Shown here: positions 7,338-16,411 of the stretch, piece by piece
How positions within the stretch are numbered: position 1 is the stretch's first letter
How the letters are laid out: every line of letters begins with the position of its first letter
Assembly (NCBI RefSeq): GCF_001766415.1
Contig: NZ_MKXO01000005.1
Span: 62,001 to 126,000, forward strand
Direction of reading: 5' to 3'
Length of the DNA: 64,000 bases
DNA from: Exiguobacterium aurantiacum
GTDB lineage: Bacteria; Bacillota; Bacilli; Exiguobacteriales; Exiguobacteriaceae
Position numbers and translations under genes: made by a program
Notes under the pieces: model-generated
Database searches by the model: none
Seen by the model: the letters and a program-made list of their open reading frames with translations, nothing else
What the model was told of the DNA's origin: nothing

Positions 7338-9407
7338 ATGCCAGAGAACTCGTCGTTAAAAAAGTTACATCAGGTCTTGAAAACAAAACGGACCAATCTT
7401 CAATATGAAATCCCGACCTTGTGGAACCGGATGCGATTTCCGGCAGAACCCGTGCGCGACGGTGTCGAACGGGTGAACCCGTACGACTTTTTAATCGATA
7501 CGATTGAACGAGGCATTCTTCCGCACGCTGTCAACGGGCGTGATTATCGTCAGTCGGTCGCACAAGCGGACGGGCACCTCGAGACAGGGGGAGACTGGAT
7601 TAAGCGCTCCTCGGTCTACTCGATGCAAGTCCGGACCTCGACGTCGTGGGACCATGACGGGTCAGGCTACGTCGAGATGGACAACTCTCAAGGCATGAAA
7701 GATACCGGCACGTTCGTGAAAACGCTGGCTCTGTTGCCGCACTTGTTATACATGGGGATCGACACGTTATTTTTATTGCCGATCTCGCAGCACAGTCATA
7801 AAAATAAGAAAGGTGAGTTCGGTTCCCCATACGCTGTCCAAGATTTCTTTGCCATCGACGAAGAACTAAAAGAGACATTGACAGGGGACGGGTTGACGGT
7901 CGAGGAAGAGTTCGCCGCTTTCGTCGAGGCGTGTCATATGGTGGGCATTCGTGTCGTCATCGATGTCATTCCTCGCACGTGCGCCCGCGATAACCGTCTC
8001 ATTTTAGAAAATCCGGAATGGTTCTACTGGATTCCGGTTGCGGAACTCGATTACTATCACCCGCCTCACGTACCGGGAATCGGAGAAAACGTGAAGCCTG
8101 AGTATGCATTCCTGCCGATGATCTATGGATCTGAGGACGTTTGGCACCATCTCCGCCGCTTCTCGATGGCGCCTAATCTTGTCGATGCTGCCAAGTGGGA
8201 GACGGTGAAAGCCTACTTGGTCGAACATCCGGACGAAAACTTACTTGCCGTCATCGAGCGTGAGTTCGGTTTGACGACCGCTCCGGCGTTCTCGGATTGT
8301 ATCAACGATCCGCAACCGCCGTGGTCGGACGTCACATACTTCCGCCTGTTCCTCGACCACCCGACAGCAGCTGCACCTTATGTCGGCGAGGCGAGTCTGG
8401 CACCGTATATTTTGTTCGACTCGATCAAGTCGAACCAGTTCCGGGGTGACGAGATCAACGAGCCGCTTTGGGTGATGTTAGCCGACATCATCCCGCATTA
8501 TCAACGCGAATATGGGATTGACGGTGCCCGAATCGACATGGGACACGCTTTGCCAGTCGATCTCGCCCAGCGCATTTTGACAGAGCCGCGTCAACTCGAT
8601 TCGAACTTCAGTTTCATCGCCGAAGAACTGATCGAAGTCGGGGCTTGGTCGGCGCGTGACGCCGGCTACAATATGATCATCGGATACGGATTCTATAAAG
8701 AGCCGCGTTTTGACACGCATGACACCCATCAATTCATCTACGACTCACGTTTCTTGCCGTTGCCGGTATTTGCGGCTGGTGAGACAGCCGATACACGCCG
8801 GATTGCGACACGAGACGGTGGACGCCAGGCGAGTCGCTTGCTCACCGTACTGAACGGCTTCATGCCGAACGGGGTGCCATTGACGAACTCGGGGCTTGAA
8901 CTGTATGAGACGCAGCCGATGAATACCGGTCTCGATTGCCGACCGGAAGAGGCGTATCAGTTGTTCCCGACCGATCCATATTTCGGGAAACTTGCTTTCT
9001 TCGACGCGTATCAGTTCCATTGGGATCATCCCGAGCGGACTGAAATGGTCGAACTCATGCATCAAGTGGCGGAAGTTCGCCGCCGTTGGCTCGATGTTCT
9101 CGTCGACCCGAGTCACTTTGAACCGCTCACGATGATGGATATGGGGGCGCCGTTCATCGGTCTGGCTTGGTTACGGGCAGATACGAACGAGACGTTGCTC
9201 ATCATCGCCAACACGAATATGCAAGAGCACCTGCAAGGGAAGGTGCCGCTCGATGGGGTGCGTCGCCGGAACTGGAACGCGAGTCGTTTCGCCGAGATGG
9301 TGTACTCACCGAACTCATGGCCGTACGCCGAGCATTCGTTCGACGACAACTGGGACCTTTGGGTCGATTTGATGCCAGGCGAAGTCAAAATCTATGAAAT
9401 GAAATAA
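7338..9407 (+). CDS. GH13 (alpha-amylase family) enzyme, specificity unknown
   Basis: Cytosolic protein of 689 residues with no signal peptide. The central part is a (beta/alpha)8 barrel of the alpha-amylase clan: DGARIDMGHAL holds the likely nucleophile Asp and FIAEELIE the acid/base Glu; FDTHDTHQF resembles the third-acid region. The usual first region (DxVxNH) is altered to DVIPRT, so this is not a plain amylase; a glucan transferase such as a maltosyltransferase is possible. The start is ATG at 7338 after AAGGAG. It stands alone, with a cre-like site at its promoter, which fits a sugar-responsive enzyme of intracellular glucan metabolism. The family call is firm, the substrate is not. Confidence 0.8.
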   Translation: MPENSSLKKLHQVLKTKRTNLQYEIPTLWNRMRFPAEPVRDGVERVNPYDFLIDTIERGILPHAVNGRDYRQSVAQADGHLETGGDWIKRSSVYSMQVRTSTSWDHDGSGYVEMDNSQGMKDTGTFVKTLALLPHLLYMGIDTLFLLPISQHSHKNKKGEFGSPYAVQDFFAIDEELKETLTGDGLTVEEEFAAFVEACHMVGIRVVIDVIPRTCARDNRLILENPEWFYWIPVAELDYYHPPHVPGIGENVKPEYAFLPMIYGSEDVWHHLRRFSMAPNLVDAAKWETVKAYLVEHPDENLLAVIEREFGLTTAPAFSDCINDPQPPWSDVTYFRLFLDHPTAAAPYVGEASLAPYILFDSIKSNQFRGDEINEPLWVMLADIIPHYQREYGIDGARIDMGHALPVDLAQRILTEPRQLDSNFSFIAEELIEVGAWSARDAGYNMIIGYGFYKEPRFDTHDTHQFIYDSRFLPLPVFAAGETADTRRIATRDGGRQASRLLTVLNGFMPNGVPLTNSGLELYETQPMNTGLDCRPEEAYQLFPTDPYFGKLAFFDAYQFHWDHPERTEMVELMHQVAEVRRRWLDVLVDPSHFEPLTMMDMGAPFIGLAWLRADTNETLLIIANTNMQEHLQGKVPLDGVRRRNWNASRFAEMVYSPNSWPYAEHSFDDNWDLWVDLMPGEVKIYEMK

Positions 9408-9409
9408 GC

Positions 9410-9443
9410 AACGCCTCGGATCCGTAAGTGGATCCGAGGCGTT
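9410..9443. terminator. Bidirectional terminator
   Basis: A 14-bp stem, AACGCCTCGGATCC with GGATCCGAGGCGTT, between the convergent GH13 and GGDEF-EAL genes. Confidence 0.8.
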
Positions 9444-9450
9444 TGTCTGT

Positions 9451-12054
9451 TCAAGCGTTTTGTTTCATGTAATAGATGACGAACTCGTCGAGCGGCATCG
9501 GTTTCGCGTAACGATACCCTTGCATCGAATTGCAACCGATCCGCCGAAGGAACGTCTCTTGGTATTCGGTCTCGACGCCTTCAGCGACGAGAGCCATCCC
9601 AAGTTGTCGTGCCATGGCGACGATGGTCGCGGTCACGGTTTGATACTCGCGATTTTCTTCTAGCTGCATCGTGAACTCCCGCGGAATCTTTAACTCGTCA
9701 ATCGGATAGCGGACGAGATAGGCGAGTGAGCTGTAGCCGGTCCCGAAATCGTCGATCGATAGTTTGATGCCGAGTGCCTTCAACTCGAGAATTCGATTTA
9801 AGACGCGGTCCGACTGGTGCGCCGCGACCGTTTCGGTCAACTCGAAGTTCAAGCGGCTCGGTTCGATCGGGAAGCGTTCGAACAACGTCGTCAAATAATC
9901 GATCAAGTGTTCATCGAACAATTGCCGGACCGACAAGTTGACCGATAGTTTCGGCAAATCGATGTCGCCTTGTTCAAACGCGTACATCAGTTGGAACGTC
10001 TCATGAATCATCCAACGACCGAGGTCATGAATATGACCGGTCTCTTCGGCAATCGGAATGAATTCGCTCGGCGGGATGAACTTGCCGTCGCGTTGCCAAC
10101 GCATGAGTGCCTCGGCGCCGATGATCGCCTTCGTCGAGGCATCGACCTGTGGCTGGAGATAAAGTGAGATTTCACCTTTCTCGAGTGCCATATCAAGTCC
10201 TTCCATCAACAATTTCCGTTCTTCCTTGTCGACGCGAAGCGCAGGAGCGAAGATGACGGTCTCATCGCGTCCTTTGTCTTTTGCCTTATACATGGCCAAA
10301 TCAGCGTTCGATAAGAGGTGCTTCAGCGTCGTGCCGTGCTCCGGATAACGGACGATTCCGATTGAAGCATGAATTTCGACGAGGTTCCCGGCCATGAAAT
10401 AAGGAGGACGATAAACGAGACGACGTAAACGTTCAACGAGAATTTCATCATCATTGTGTTCGGCGACGACGATGAATTCATCGCCTCCAAGTCGTCCGGC
10501 ATATTCGTTTGGCAACAAGGCGCTGCGTAGACGTTTACCGATGTGCTGCAGCAACTGATCACCCATATGATGGCCGAACTGGTCATTGATTTCTTTGAAT
10601 CCGTCGAGGTCGGAGAACATGAGTGTGAACGGTCGGCCGTCCGCGATCAGGCGCTCGATCTGTTCTTGCAGCGCGTAACGGTTATGCAGCCCGGTCAAGC
10701 TATCGTGGTTAGCCTGATAAAGAATCTGTTCTTGCTGGACGATCATTTGCGTGATGTCTTTGACGATGGCATAGATGCCTTCGACTTCCCCATCAATGAT
10801 CATCGGGATGTTCATCAATTGCCAAACGCGTGCCGAACCATCTTCTGTCATGACACTGACGTCTAATGTTTGCGGACGTCCGTTCGTAAGGTCACATAAC
10901 ACGTTCGTATAGGCGGATCGATCCGTTTGTTCGATGATGTCTAAAATATTTGATCCGATGAGCGTCTCGGTGTCATGACCGAGGACAGAGCTCCCTGCTT
11001 CGTTGACGGACAACACTTCGCCGTCAAGGTCGAACAAAAAGATGGGCTCTGCGTGATACGCGAACAGCGAGCGGTACTGTTGTTCACGGAGTTCGAGCTC
11101 GTGGGCTTTCGTCGTGACCGCGACTTCGAGGTCTGTATTGACGGTATGTAACCGATGGCTAATGAGTGCGTTCTGTTTGGCGACAACGAATTGACGGATG
11201 AGCAGTAGCAACACCGCGTTCGCAATCATCGAGTCGATGATCGAGGTGCCGAGCAGTCGATCCGAGGCGAGCATGTACAACATGACAATCGTACTGTAGA
11301 TGACGTAATCAAACACAGAATCATGGGCGAGGACGTCTTCTGTCGATTCATCAAACAAATAACTGATTGAAATGATGAGAATGCTGATGACTTGAAGCAA
11401 ATGGAGGAGCTCATGGCCGATACCGGTGAACAACTGCAACTCATTGATGATCGAGGCGGTTGTAAAACCGAGAATCCCGATGAGGAGCATCACGCGGAAG
11501 CCTTGCCCGGATGTCACGATGCGATTCAAATATAAGAAACCGAGCACCATGTAAAGGCTGATGAGCACCATCTGTTCTTCAAAGCCGTTCAAATTCGTGA
11601 CATACTGGCCGCCGTTCTTTGTGTAAAAAAAGATATGCAACGCACCGACAATCAAAAAGCTGAGCAGTGCGAACACATCAAACGTACGCAACTTCAACGT
11701 TCTAATTTCAATCGATTGGGTGATGACGATGAGGGCCATGATCAAATAAAAGAAGTTTTGAATGAACAGCATCATGTCAATTGGCATCGCCGTGGTAAAG
11801 CGGTGTCCCACCAAATAAGCGATGAAACAGACGTTGCCAGCGCTAATGAGAAGATAGATATAGCGGCGCATCCCGTGATGGCGCAATACGGCACTCCCGC
11901 TTACCACGGTGGCGACGAGTGCGATGATCATAAAGTAGACGAACAAGCTCGTCTCCCTTAACGCATAAGGGCTGAATAAGATAACGAATAGACCGATAAA
12001 AAACGTCCCGAGGAGAAGAGCGGGGACTGATTGGCGCAAAGTGTGGCTAGACAA
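9451..12054 (-). CDS. Membrane GGDEF-EAL protein with PAS domain
   Basis: About 867 residues. Eight or nine hydrophobic helices (residues 10-300) form an integral membrane sensor, then a PAS domain (about 320-440), a GGDEF domain with intact RLGGDEF, and an EAL domain with AEALMRW, NFELTET, IDDFGTGYSSL, AEGVE and MQGYRY. One EAL residue is unusual: the KID motif reads LKIPREF, replacing a conserved acidic residue, while the lysine remains. It could both make and degrade c-di-GMP. The start is TTG at 12052-12054, 8 nt after GGAGG; a GTG three codons upstream overlaps the Shine-Dalgarno and cannot be used. Monocistronic. Confidence 0.9.
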   Translation of the reverse strand: MSSHTLRQSVPALLLGTFFIGLFVILFSPYALRETSLFVYFMIIALVATVVSGSAVLRHHGMRRYIYLLISAGNVCFIAYLVGHRFTTAMPIDMMLFIQNFFYLIMALIVITQSIEIRTLKLRTFDVFALLSFLIVGALHIFFYTKNGGQYVTNLNGFEEQMVLISLYMVLGFLYLNRIVTSGQGFRVMLLIGILGFTTASIINELQLFTGIGHELLHLLQVISILIISISYLFDESTEDVLAHDSVFDYVIYSTIVMLYMLASDRLLGTSIIDSMIANAVLLLLIRQFVVAKQNALISHRLHTVNTDLEVAVTTKAHELELREQQYRSLFAYHAEPIFLFDLDGEVLSVNEAGSSVLGHDTETLIGSNILDIIEQTDRSAYTNVLCDLTNGRPQTLDVSVMTEDGSARVWQLMNIPMIIDGEVEGIYAIVKDITQMIVQQEQILYQANHDSLTGLHNRYALQEQIERLIADGRPFTLMFSDLDGFKEINDQFGHHMGDQLLQHIGKRLRSALLPNEYAGRLGGDEFIVVAEHNDDEILVERLRRLVYRPPYFMAGNLVEIHASIGIVRYPEHGTTLKHLLSNADLAMYKAKDKGRDETVIFAPALRVDKEERKLLMEGLDMALEKGEISLYLQPQVDASTKAIIGAEALMRWQRDGKFIPPSEFIPIAEETGHIHDLGRWMIHETFQLMYAFEQGDIDLPKLSVNLSVRQLFDEHLIDYLTTLFERFPIEPSRLNFELTETVAAHQSDRVLNRILELKALGIKLSIDDFGTGYSSLAYLVRYPIDELKIPREFTMQLEENREYQTVTATIVAMARQLGMALVAEGVETEYQETFLRRIGCNSMQGYRYAKPMPLDEFVIYYMKQNA

Positions 12055-12126
12055 CTTATGCACCTCCTTCTGTATATGTCTCTGAGGCTCATCCTTATTA
12101 TCGGACCGTTCGGGTATTTATTACAC

Positions 12127-12155
12127 AAAAAAATCGACAGCACGATGCTGTCGAT
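12127..12155 (-). terminator. Terminator of yitT-like gene
   Basis: On the minus strand ATCGACAGCA-TCG-TGCTGTCGAT followed by seven Ts, just past the stop codon. Confidence 0.8.
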
Positions 12156-13021
12156 CAAAGTGTATACGAATGTTCTTTAAAGTTACCGACAATCGAGTCG
12201 ATTTCTGAGACAGTGACGAACGCCTCGGAATCAATGTCTGAGACGATTTGACGCAACTTTGGAATCTCATTGTTTTGAACGACGACATATAGCATTTTTT
12301 TCGCGTCGTTCGAATAGCCGCCGGTCGCGTCCATGATGGTGACCCCACGCTTCAAGTTTTGTTTGATGACTAAGTTGATCTCGTCCGCTTTTTTACAGAT
12401 GATGAAACACTGTTTTTGGGCGGAGAAGAAGCGATGGATCGTCAACAGCGTCCGCGACCGGACAAAACTGAGGACGAGTGCGTACATGACCGCTTTAATA
12501 TCGAACGTGATGAACACGAGAATGTAGACGATGATATCTTGGGTCAAAAAGATTTTCGGGAGCGATAAGTTGCGGTTGTTCATGAAGATGACTTTCCCCA
12601 AAATATCGAGCCCGCCTGTCGATGCCCCGGCAAATAACAAAAGTGCCAAACCGAGTCCTGAGACGATACCGCTGAAGACGGACGCGACGAGCGGATCGTC
12701 GAGTGGCGTCGGTGGAATGAGGACAGGCAGCGCATCGATTAAAATCGATGACAATATGACGACGAGTCCTGTCATGAGAATAAATCGTCTCCCGAGATAT
12801 TTGATCCCGATGATGAAGAGCGGGATGTTTAGCACCAACTGGGTGAGTCCGATCGGTGTGCCGAACAGCTCGTTGACGATGAGCGTGATTCCGACAATCC
12901 CGCCGGATCCGATTTCATTCGGTTTGAGTAACAGACCGACAAAGATAGATTGTAGGATTGTTCCGGCGATGATAAAAAGGATAGTCTCGACAGCGATCCG
13001 TTTACGTGATTTTGCGTACAT
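12155..13021 (-). CDS. YitT family (DUF161/DUF2179) membrane protein
   Basis: Protein of 288 residues with five or six membrane helices followed by a soluble C-terminal DUF2179 domain (about 205-285; CFIICKKADEINLVI and GVTIMDATGGYS are typical). The N-terminal half has the family marks GGIVGITLIVN and GASTGGLDILGK. Transport substrate is unknown for this widespread Firmicutes family. The start at 13019-13021 has no good Shine-Dalgarno directly ahead; the only GGAGG (13045-13049) serves a three-codon frame (ATG GCG CCT TAG, 13030-13041) that ends 8 bases before the yitT start, so translation may be coupled. Single gene. Confidence 0.88.
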   Translation of the reverse strand: MYAKSRKRIAVETILFIIAGTILQSIFVGLLLKPNEIGSGGIVGITLIVNELFGTPIGLTQLVLNIPLFIIGIKYLGRRFILMTGLVVILSSILIDALPVLIPPTPLDDPLVASVFSGIVSGLGLALLLFAGASTGGLDILGKVIFMNNRNLSLPKIFLTQDIIVYILVFITFDIKAVMYALVLSFVRSRTLLTIHRFFSAQKQCFIICKKADEINLVIKQNLKRGVTIMDATGGYSNDAKKMLYVVVQNNEIPKLRQIVSDIDSEAFVTVSEIDSIVGNFKEHSYTL

Positions 13022-13029
13022 ATGAGTGG

Positions 13030-13041
13030 CTAAGGCGCCAT
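13030..13041 (-). other. Three-codon leader frame ahead of yitT
   Basis: ATG GCG CCT TAG on the minus strand, with GGAGG 3 nt upstream. It is the only frame in reach of the Shine-Dalgarno and may load ribosomes for the downstream start. Confidence 0.3.
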
Positions 13042-13107
13042 ACGCCTCCTTTGAATGAACTCATGCAAGCGTACTCCGATGACGCCAGAATTTCAAGTCT
13101 TGAAAGA

Positions 13108-13515
13108 TTATAACTCGTTATGGAAGCGGTCGATATCACTCGCTAGCTGTTCGTGGACGTAGTCGATGACTTGAGCGTCGTCAAACAGTCCGAGCGGGGC
13201 GTCGTCCGGAATCGCGTCGAACGGTGAGACGAAATAGAGCACGGCCGCGACGAGAGCGTGTTGCTTGTCGGGCTGCATCTCGAACTGGGCGTTGTAGACG
13301 GCACGTAGCATGTTGAGCAGTTGTTTCATTTGGAAGTATAGTGTGAGCTCCTCTTCCCGTTCGATGTCGCTGATTTCGTTTGAGGCGACGTCGACCGTGA
13401 CTTTTGCTAGGGCGAGTTCTCCTTGGACTAATAAGTCACCTAGCTTTTCGTTCTCGGTGAATTCGGTTTGGGCGTTGTTTAAAAAGTGTGAATAAGTCGT
13501 TTTCCAATCTGACAT
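13108..13515 (-). CDS. DUF1232 (YkvA family) protein
   Basis: Protein of 135 residues. Its C-terminal half contains LYFVSPFDAIPDD, the signature of DUF1232/YkvA proteins, followed by GLFDDAQVIDYV. The first half is helical and charged. Members of this family are small and of unknown function; the single hydrophobic stretch around the motif may associate with the membrane. The start is ATG at 13513-13515 after AAGGAGGA; a longer in-frame opening upstream lacks a ribosome site and would overlap the divergent ampS promoter. It lies divergent to the aminopeptidase gene. Confidence 0.8.
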   Translation of the reverse strand: MSDWKTTYSHFLNNAQTEFTENEKLGDLLVQGELALAKVTVDVASNEISDIEREEELTLYFQMKQLLNMLRAVYNAQFEMQPDKQHALVAAVLYFVSPFDAIPDDAPLGLFDDAQVIDYVHEQLASDIDRFHNEL

Positions 13516-13629
13516 GTTTTTCTCCTCCTTCTCTCTACAACTACTAATATGCCCGTTTTTGCGATTTGGTTGCAACTTTTCCGAAAATTTAAGAAAATAG
13601 AAGTAAGTGAAAAAGGAGGAACTGTACAT

Positions 13630-14868
13630 ATGTCTACTGTAACTTTACCGACCGAGGCAGAATTTGCCCGCTATGCCGAGCTTGCTGTCAAAAAAGGTGT
13701 CAACATTCAACCGGGTCAACAGCTCGAAGTCCGAGCCGATATTAGCCAAGCACCGCTCGTCCGCCAAATCGTGAAAGCGGCCTACGCGGCCGGGGCGAAA
13801 CAAGTGTACGTCAACTGGAGCGATGAAGAGACGACGAAAGTGCGTTACTTCAACGCACCGACTGAAGCGTTCAAGGAGTTCCCAGAGTGGCTCAAAGCAC
13901 GATTCGAGCAACTCGCGGAAGAGAAGACGGCATTCTTGTCGATCGTCAGCGACGATCCCGACGCGCTGAACGGTGTCGAATCATCACGCATCGCCGACTC
14001 GAACCGGGCGTCTGGTGTCGCGCTCGCGAAATGGCGTAAGTATGTCATGAGTGATAATGTCAGCTGGTCAATCGTGGCCGGTGCATCTGAAGCATGGGCG
14101 AAAAAAGTATTCCCAGACCGTGAAGATGCGGTTCCAGCCCTGTGGAGAGCGATTTTCGCAGCGACACGAATGGACCAAGACGATGTCGTTGCCGCCTGGG
14201 ACGAGCACGATCAAGCGTTGCGCTCACGGGCGCAGCTGTTGACGGACAAGAAATACGCGAAACTTCACTACAAAGCACCAGGCACGGAATTGACGATCGG
14301 TCTTCCGAAGAAGCACGTCTTCCTCGGTGGTGGCGGTCCGAACATGGACGGCGTCGACTTCATCGCCAACATGCCGACGGAGGAAGTGTTCACGCTCGCC
14401 GATAAAGATGCGGTCGAAGGACACGTGTCGAGCACGAAGCCGCTCAGCTACAGCGGGAACTTGATCGACGGGTTCACGCTTTGGTTCGAAGGTGGAAAAG
14501 TCGTAAAAGCGGAAGCGAAACAAGGGCAGGCAGCACTCGATGAACTGTTGAACCTTGATGAAGGGGCACGCCGCATCGGAGAAGTCGCGCTCGTGCCGGA
14601 CGATTCGCCGATCTCGAACTCGGGACTCCTCTTCTACAACACGTTGTTCGATGAGAACGCATCGTGCCACTTGGCGCTCGGTCGTGCCTACTCGACATGC
14701 CTTGAAGGCGGACCGACGATGTCGCCCGAAGAACTCGCTGAGAATGGCGCGAACGATTCGATGACACACGTCGACTTCATGATCGGTTCGGCCGAAATGA
14801 ATATCGACGGTGAGCTCGAGGACGGAACACGCGAAGCGATCATGCGTGATGGGAACTGGGTCATCTAA
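13630..14868 (+). CDS. ampS: M29 family aminopeptidase (AmpS/PepS type)
   Basis: Cytosolic metallo-aminopeptidase of 412 residues, the usual size of the thermophilic aminopeptidase family M29. It removes N-terminal residues from peptides using two metal ions. Metal-site motifs are intact: the Glu/His region in LFDENASCHLALG and the late THVDFMIG with the final His and Asp ligands. The N-terminal half (YAELAVKKGVNIQPGQ) is typical of the family. The start is ATG at 13630 after AAGGAGGA with a 9-base gap; the frame is open further upstream but without a site. It ends in a strong bidirectional terminator. Confidence 0.93.
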   Translation: MSTVTLPTEAEFARYAELAVKKGVNIQPGQQLEVRADISQAPLVRQIVKAAYAAGAKQVYVNWSDEETTKVRYFNAPTEAFKEFPEWLKARFEQLAEEKTAFLSIVSDDPDALNGVESSRIADSNRASGVALAKWRKYVMSDNVSWSIVAGASEAWAKKVFPDREDAVPALWRAIFAATRMDQDDVVAAWDEHDQALRSRAQLLTDKKYAKLHYKAPGTELTIGLPKKHVFLGGGGPNMDGVDFIANMPTEEVFTLADKDAVEGHVSSTKPLSYSGNLIDGFTLWFEGGKVVKAEAKQGQAALDELLNLDEGARRIGEVALVPDDSPISNSGLLFYNTLFDENASCHLALGRAYSTCLEGGPTMSPEELAENGANDSMTHVDFMIGSAEMNIDGELEDGTREAIMRDGNWVI

Positions 14869-14883
14869 TAGAAAAAGATAGTT

Positions 14884-14919
14884 GAAAAGACGCAAAGGCG
14901 ACCGTCTTTGCGTCTTTTC
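14884..14919. terminator. Bidirectional terminator
   Basis: A 14-bp stem, GAAAAGACGCAAAG with CTTTGCGTCTTTTC, between convergent ampS and the esterase gene. Confidence 0.8.
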
Positions 14920-14922
14920 ATG

Positions 14923-15705
14923 TCATGAGAGTTCATACAGAAATGCGAGCGCGTTCGGCAACCGACGCCGCCATGCAATCTCGTTGTGGACCGCCCCGGG
15001 CTCGACTTCGTAGCGGAAGGCGACGCCGGTCCGAGCGATCGTTTCGACGAGTCTCGCATTCGTGTATAAGTAGTCCTCGGGCGTGATCGGTCCGCTCGTC
15101 TCGTTCGTGCCGATATCCATATAGAGTCGGGCAGACAGGTCAGTTTGTTTCAGTTCGCGAATGAGCGAGTCGAGGTTGGACCAGGCGGCCGTCGACAGCG
15201 AACCGACACGACGGATTGCCGGATACGTCGCCATCATGTAGAGCGAGATGACGCCGCCCATCGAGCTGCCCATCACGCCGACGTCATCCGGGTCGGTCGC
15301 GTAGCGTGCGTCAATCCACGGCTTCAGCTCCTGCATGAGCCAGTCGGCATAGAGGCGCCCCTTGCCGCCGAGTGTCGGCCGAGTCTTAGCGAGCTCTGGC
15401 CCGATGCGTTTATAAAGCATCTCGTCTTCATAAAACGAATACTCGTCATAGCGGTCAAGCCAATCGGGGGCGCTCGCGATGGCGACAACCATGAGCGGCA
15501 GTTGCAAATCGTCGAGATGGCGGTCAATCGCCCAACCTTCCCCGATTGTCGCGGTCTTGCCGTCGAAGACGTTTTGGCCGTCATGCATATAGAGCACGGG
15601 CAACGCCTCGTCGGTACGAGCGAAGTCGGGACGGTAGACGCGGACGATTCGTTTTCGGCCGCGCATCGTCTCGGTCGGCAAGGTGAAACTAAACTGTTCG
15701 ATCAT
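14923..15705 (-). CDS. Alpha/beta-hydrolase putative esterase (esterase D/Fes-like)
   Basis: Protein of 260 residues from the putative esterase family (PF00756-like). The nucleophile elbow is GVMGSSMGG, the acid is probably in LYMDIGTNE, and the histidine in GAVHNEIAWRRR, the usual order. The early PVLYMHDGQNVFD is characteristic of the family, which includes feruloyl and enterochelin esterases. No signal peptide is present, so it acts in the cytosol. Substrate unknown; with Feo and siderophore genes elsewhere in the window, siderophore hydrolysis is possible but has no direct support, and no Fur box is seen. Divergent from the TetR gene. Confidence 0.85.
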   Translation of the reverse strand: MIEQFSFTLPTETMRGRKRIVRVYRPDFARTDEALPVLYMHDGQNVFDGKTATIGEGWAIDRHLDDLQLPLMVVAIASAPDWLDRYDEYSFYEDEMLYKRIGPELAKTRPTLGGKGRLYADWLMQELKPWIDARYATDPDDVGVMGSSMGGVISLYMMATYPAIRRVGSLSTAAWSNLDSLIRELKQTDLSARLYMDIGTNETSGPITPEDYLYTNARLVETIARTGVAFRYEVEPGAVHNEIAWRRRLPNALAFLYELS

Positions 15706-15775
15706 ACAATCATTCCTTCCTCTGACAATCTCTTCTCATTTTGGCGTTGTCCGTACAAAAACTCAATCCGGAAAT

Positions 15776-15804
15776 TTGACTACCTACCGTTCGTTAGGTA
15801 AAGT
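15776..15804 (+). promoter_or_regulatory. Promoter with TetR-type operator in its spacer
   Basis: TTGACT (15776-15781), a 17-nt spacer and TAAAGT (15799-15804). The spacer is nearly filled by the inverted repeat TACCTACCGT-TCGTTAGGTA (15781-15800; 8 of 10 positions symmetric), as in autoregulated TetR-family operons. Confidence 0.8.
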
Positions 15805-15832
15805 AAGGGGAGATGAAAGGGGTAGATCGCAT

Positions 15833-16411
15833 ATGACCACGAAACAGCGCATTGAACAAGCTGCCAGACGCCGGTTCGCGCTTGAAGGATATGAAGGATT
15901 ATCTTTGGCGGCGCTCGCCGAAGATGTCGGGATTAAGAAGGCGTCTTTATATGCGCACATCGACGGAAAAGAACAGCTGTTCAAACAAGTCGTCGAACAG
16001 ATGGCCGAGCGTTACCAGGGAGCTTGGTCACAAGCGCGGGACGCGTCAAATGATGCGGCACCGCTCGAACGGATCGAGGCAATCGTTGAAGCGCTGATTC
16101 ATTTCTTCGAAGAAGAAGAGACGTGGATGCTGACAAAACGAATGCTACTCGTACCGCCTCCTGAGCTGCGCACGTTCATCGAGACGACGATCGGGTCGGT
16201 CGAGACCGAGCTCCAAACGTTTGAGAAAGAGCAATTCCGTTTGGCGATGGAGCGTGGCGAGTTACCGGAACAATCGCTCGACGACGTATATGACGCGTAC
16301 TATTGCTTTTTGGACGGGGCGTTGCTTTCACTCTTTTCGTTTGCAACGAATCGAGCGCAACGACAGCATGCAGCATTTAAAATTTTCAAGAGAGGAGTCG
16401 GGTGGACATGA
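15833..16411 (+). CDS. TetR-family repressor of the SMR efflux operon
   Basis: DNA-binding regulator of 192 residues. The N-terminal HTH covers about residues 5-50 (FALEGYEGLSLAALAEDVGIKKASLYAHI), then an alpha-helical ligand domain. It is first in an operon with two small multidrug transporter genes and overlaps the first by ATGA. Its own promoter contains a palindromic operator, so it probably represses the operon and itself and responds to a transported cationic compound. The start is ATG at 15833, with GGGG 10 bases upstream; a longer in-frame opening would cross the promoter. Confidence 0.88.
   Translation: MTTKQRIEQAARRRFALEGYEGLSLAALAEDVGIKKASLYAHIDGKEQLFKQVVEQMAERYQGAWSQARDASNDAAPLERIEAIVEALIHFFEEEETWMLTKRMLLVPPPELRTFIETTIGSVETELQTFEKEQFRLAMERGELPEQSLDDVYDAYYCFLDGALLSLFSFATNRAQRQHAAFKIFKRGVGWT

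Noticed and set aside
14224-14895. Long open frame (223 codons) antisense to the aminopeptidase gene
   Set aside because: It lies wholly opposite a well-supported conserved gene, has no ribosome site and its composition (Arg-rich) is that of a GC-biased antisense frame.
15145-15801. 218-codon frame antisense to the esterase, reaching the TetR promoter
   Set aside because: Mirrors the esterase codons and runs through the divergent promoter; no family features.
15770-15835. Guanidine-I (ykkC) riboswitch ahead of the SMR operon
   Set aside because: The 5' leader is only about 25 bases and the gap is filled by promoter and TetR operator.
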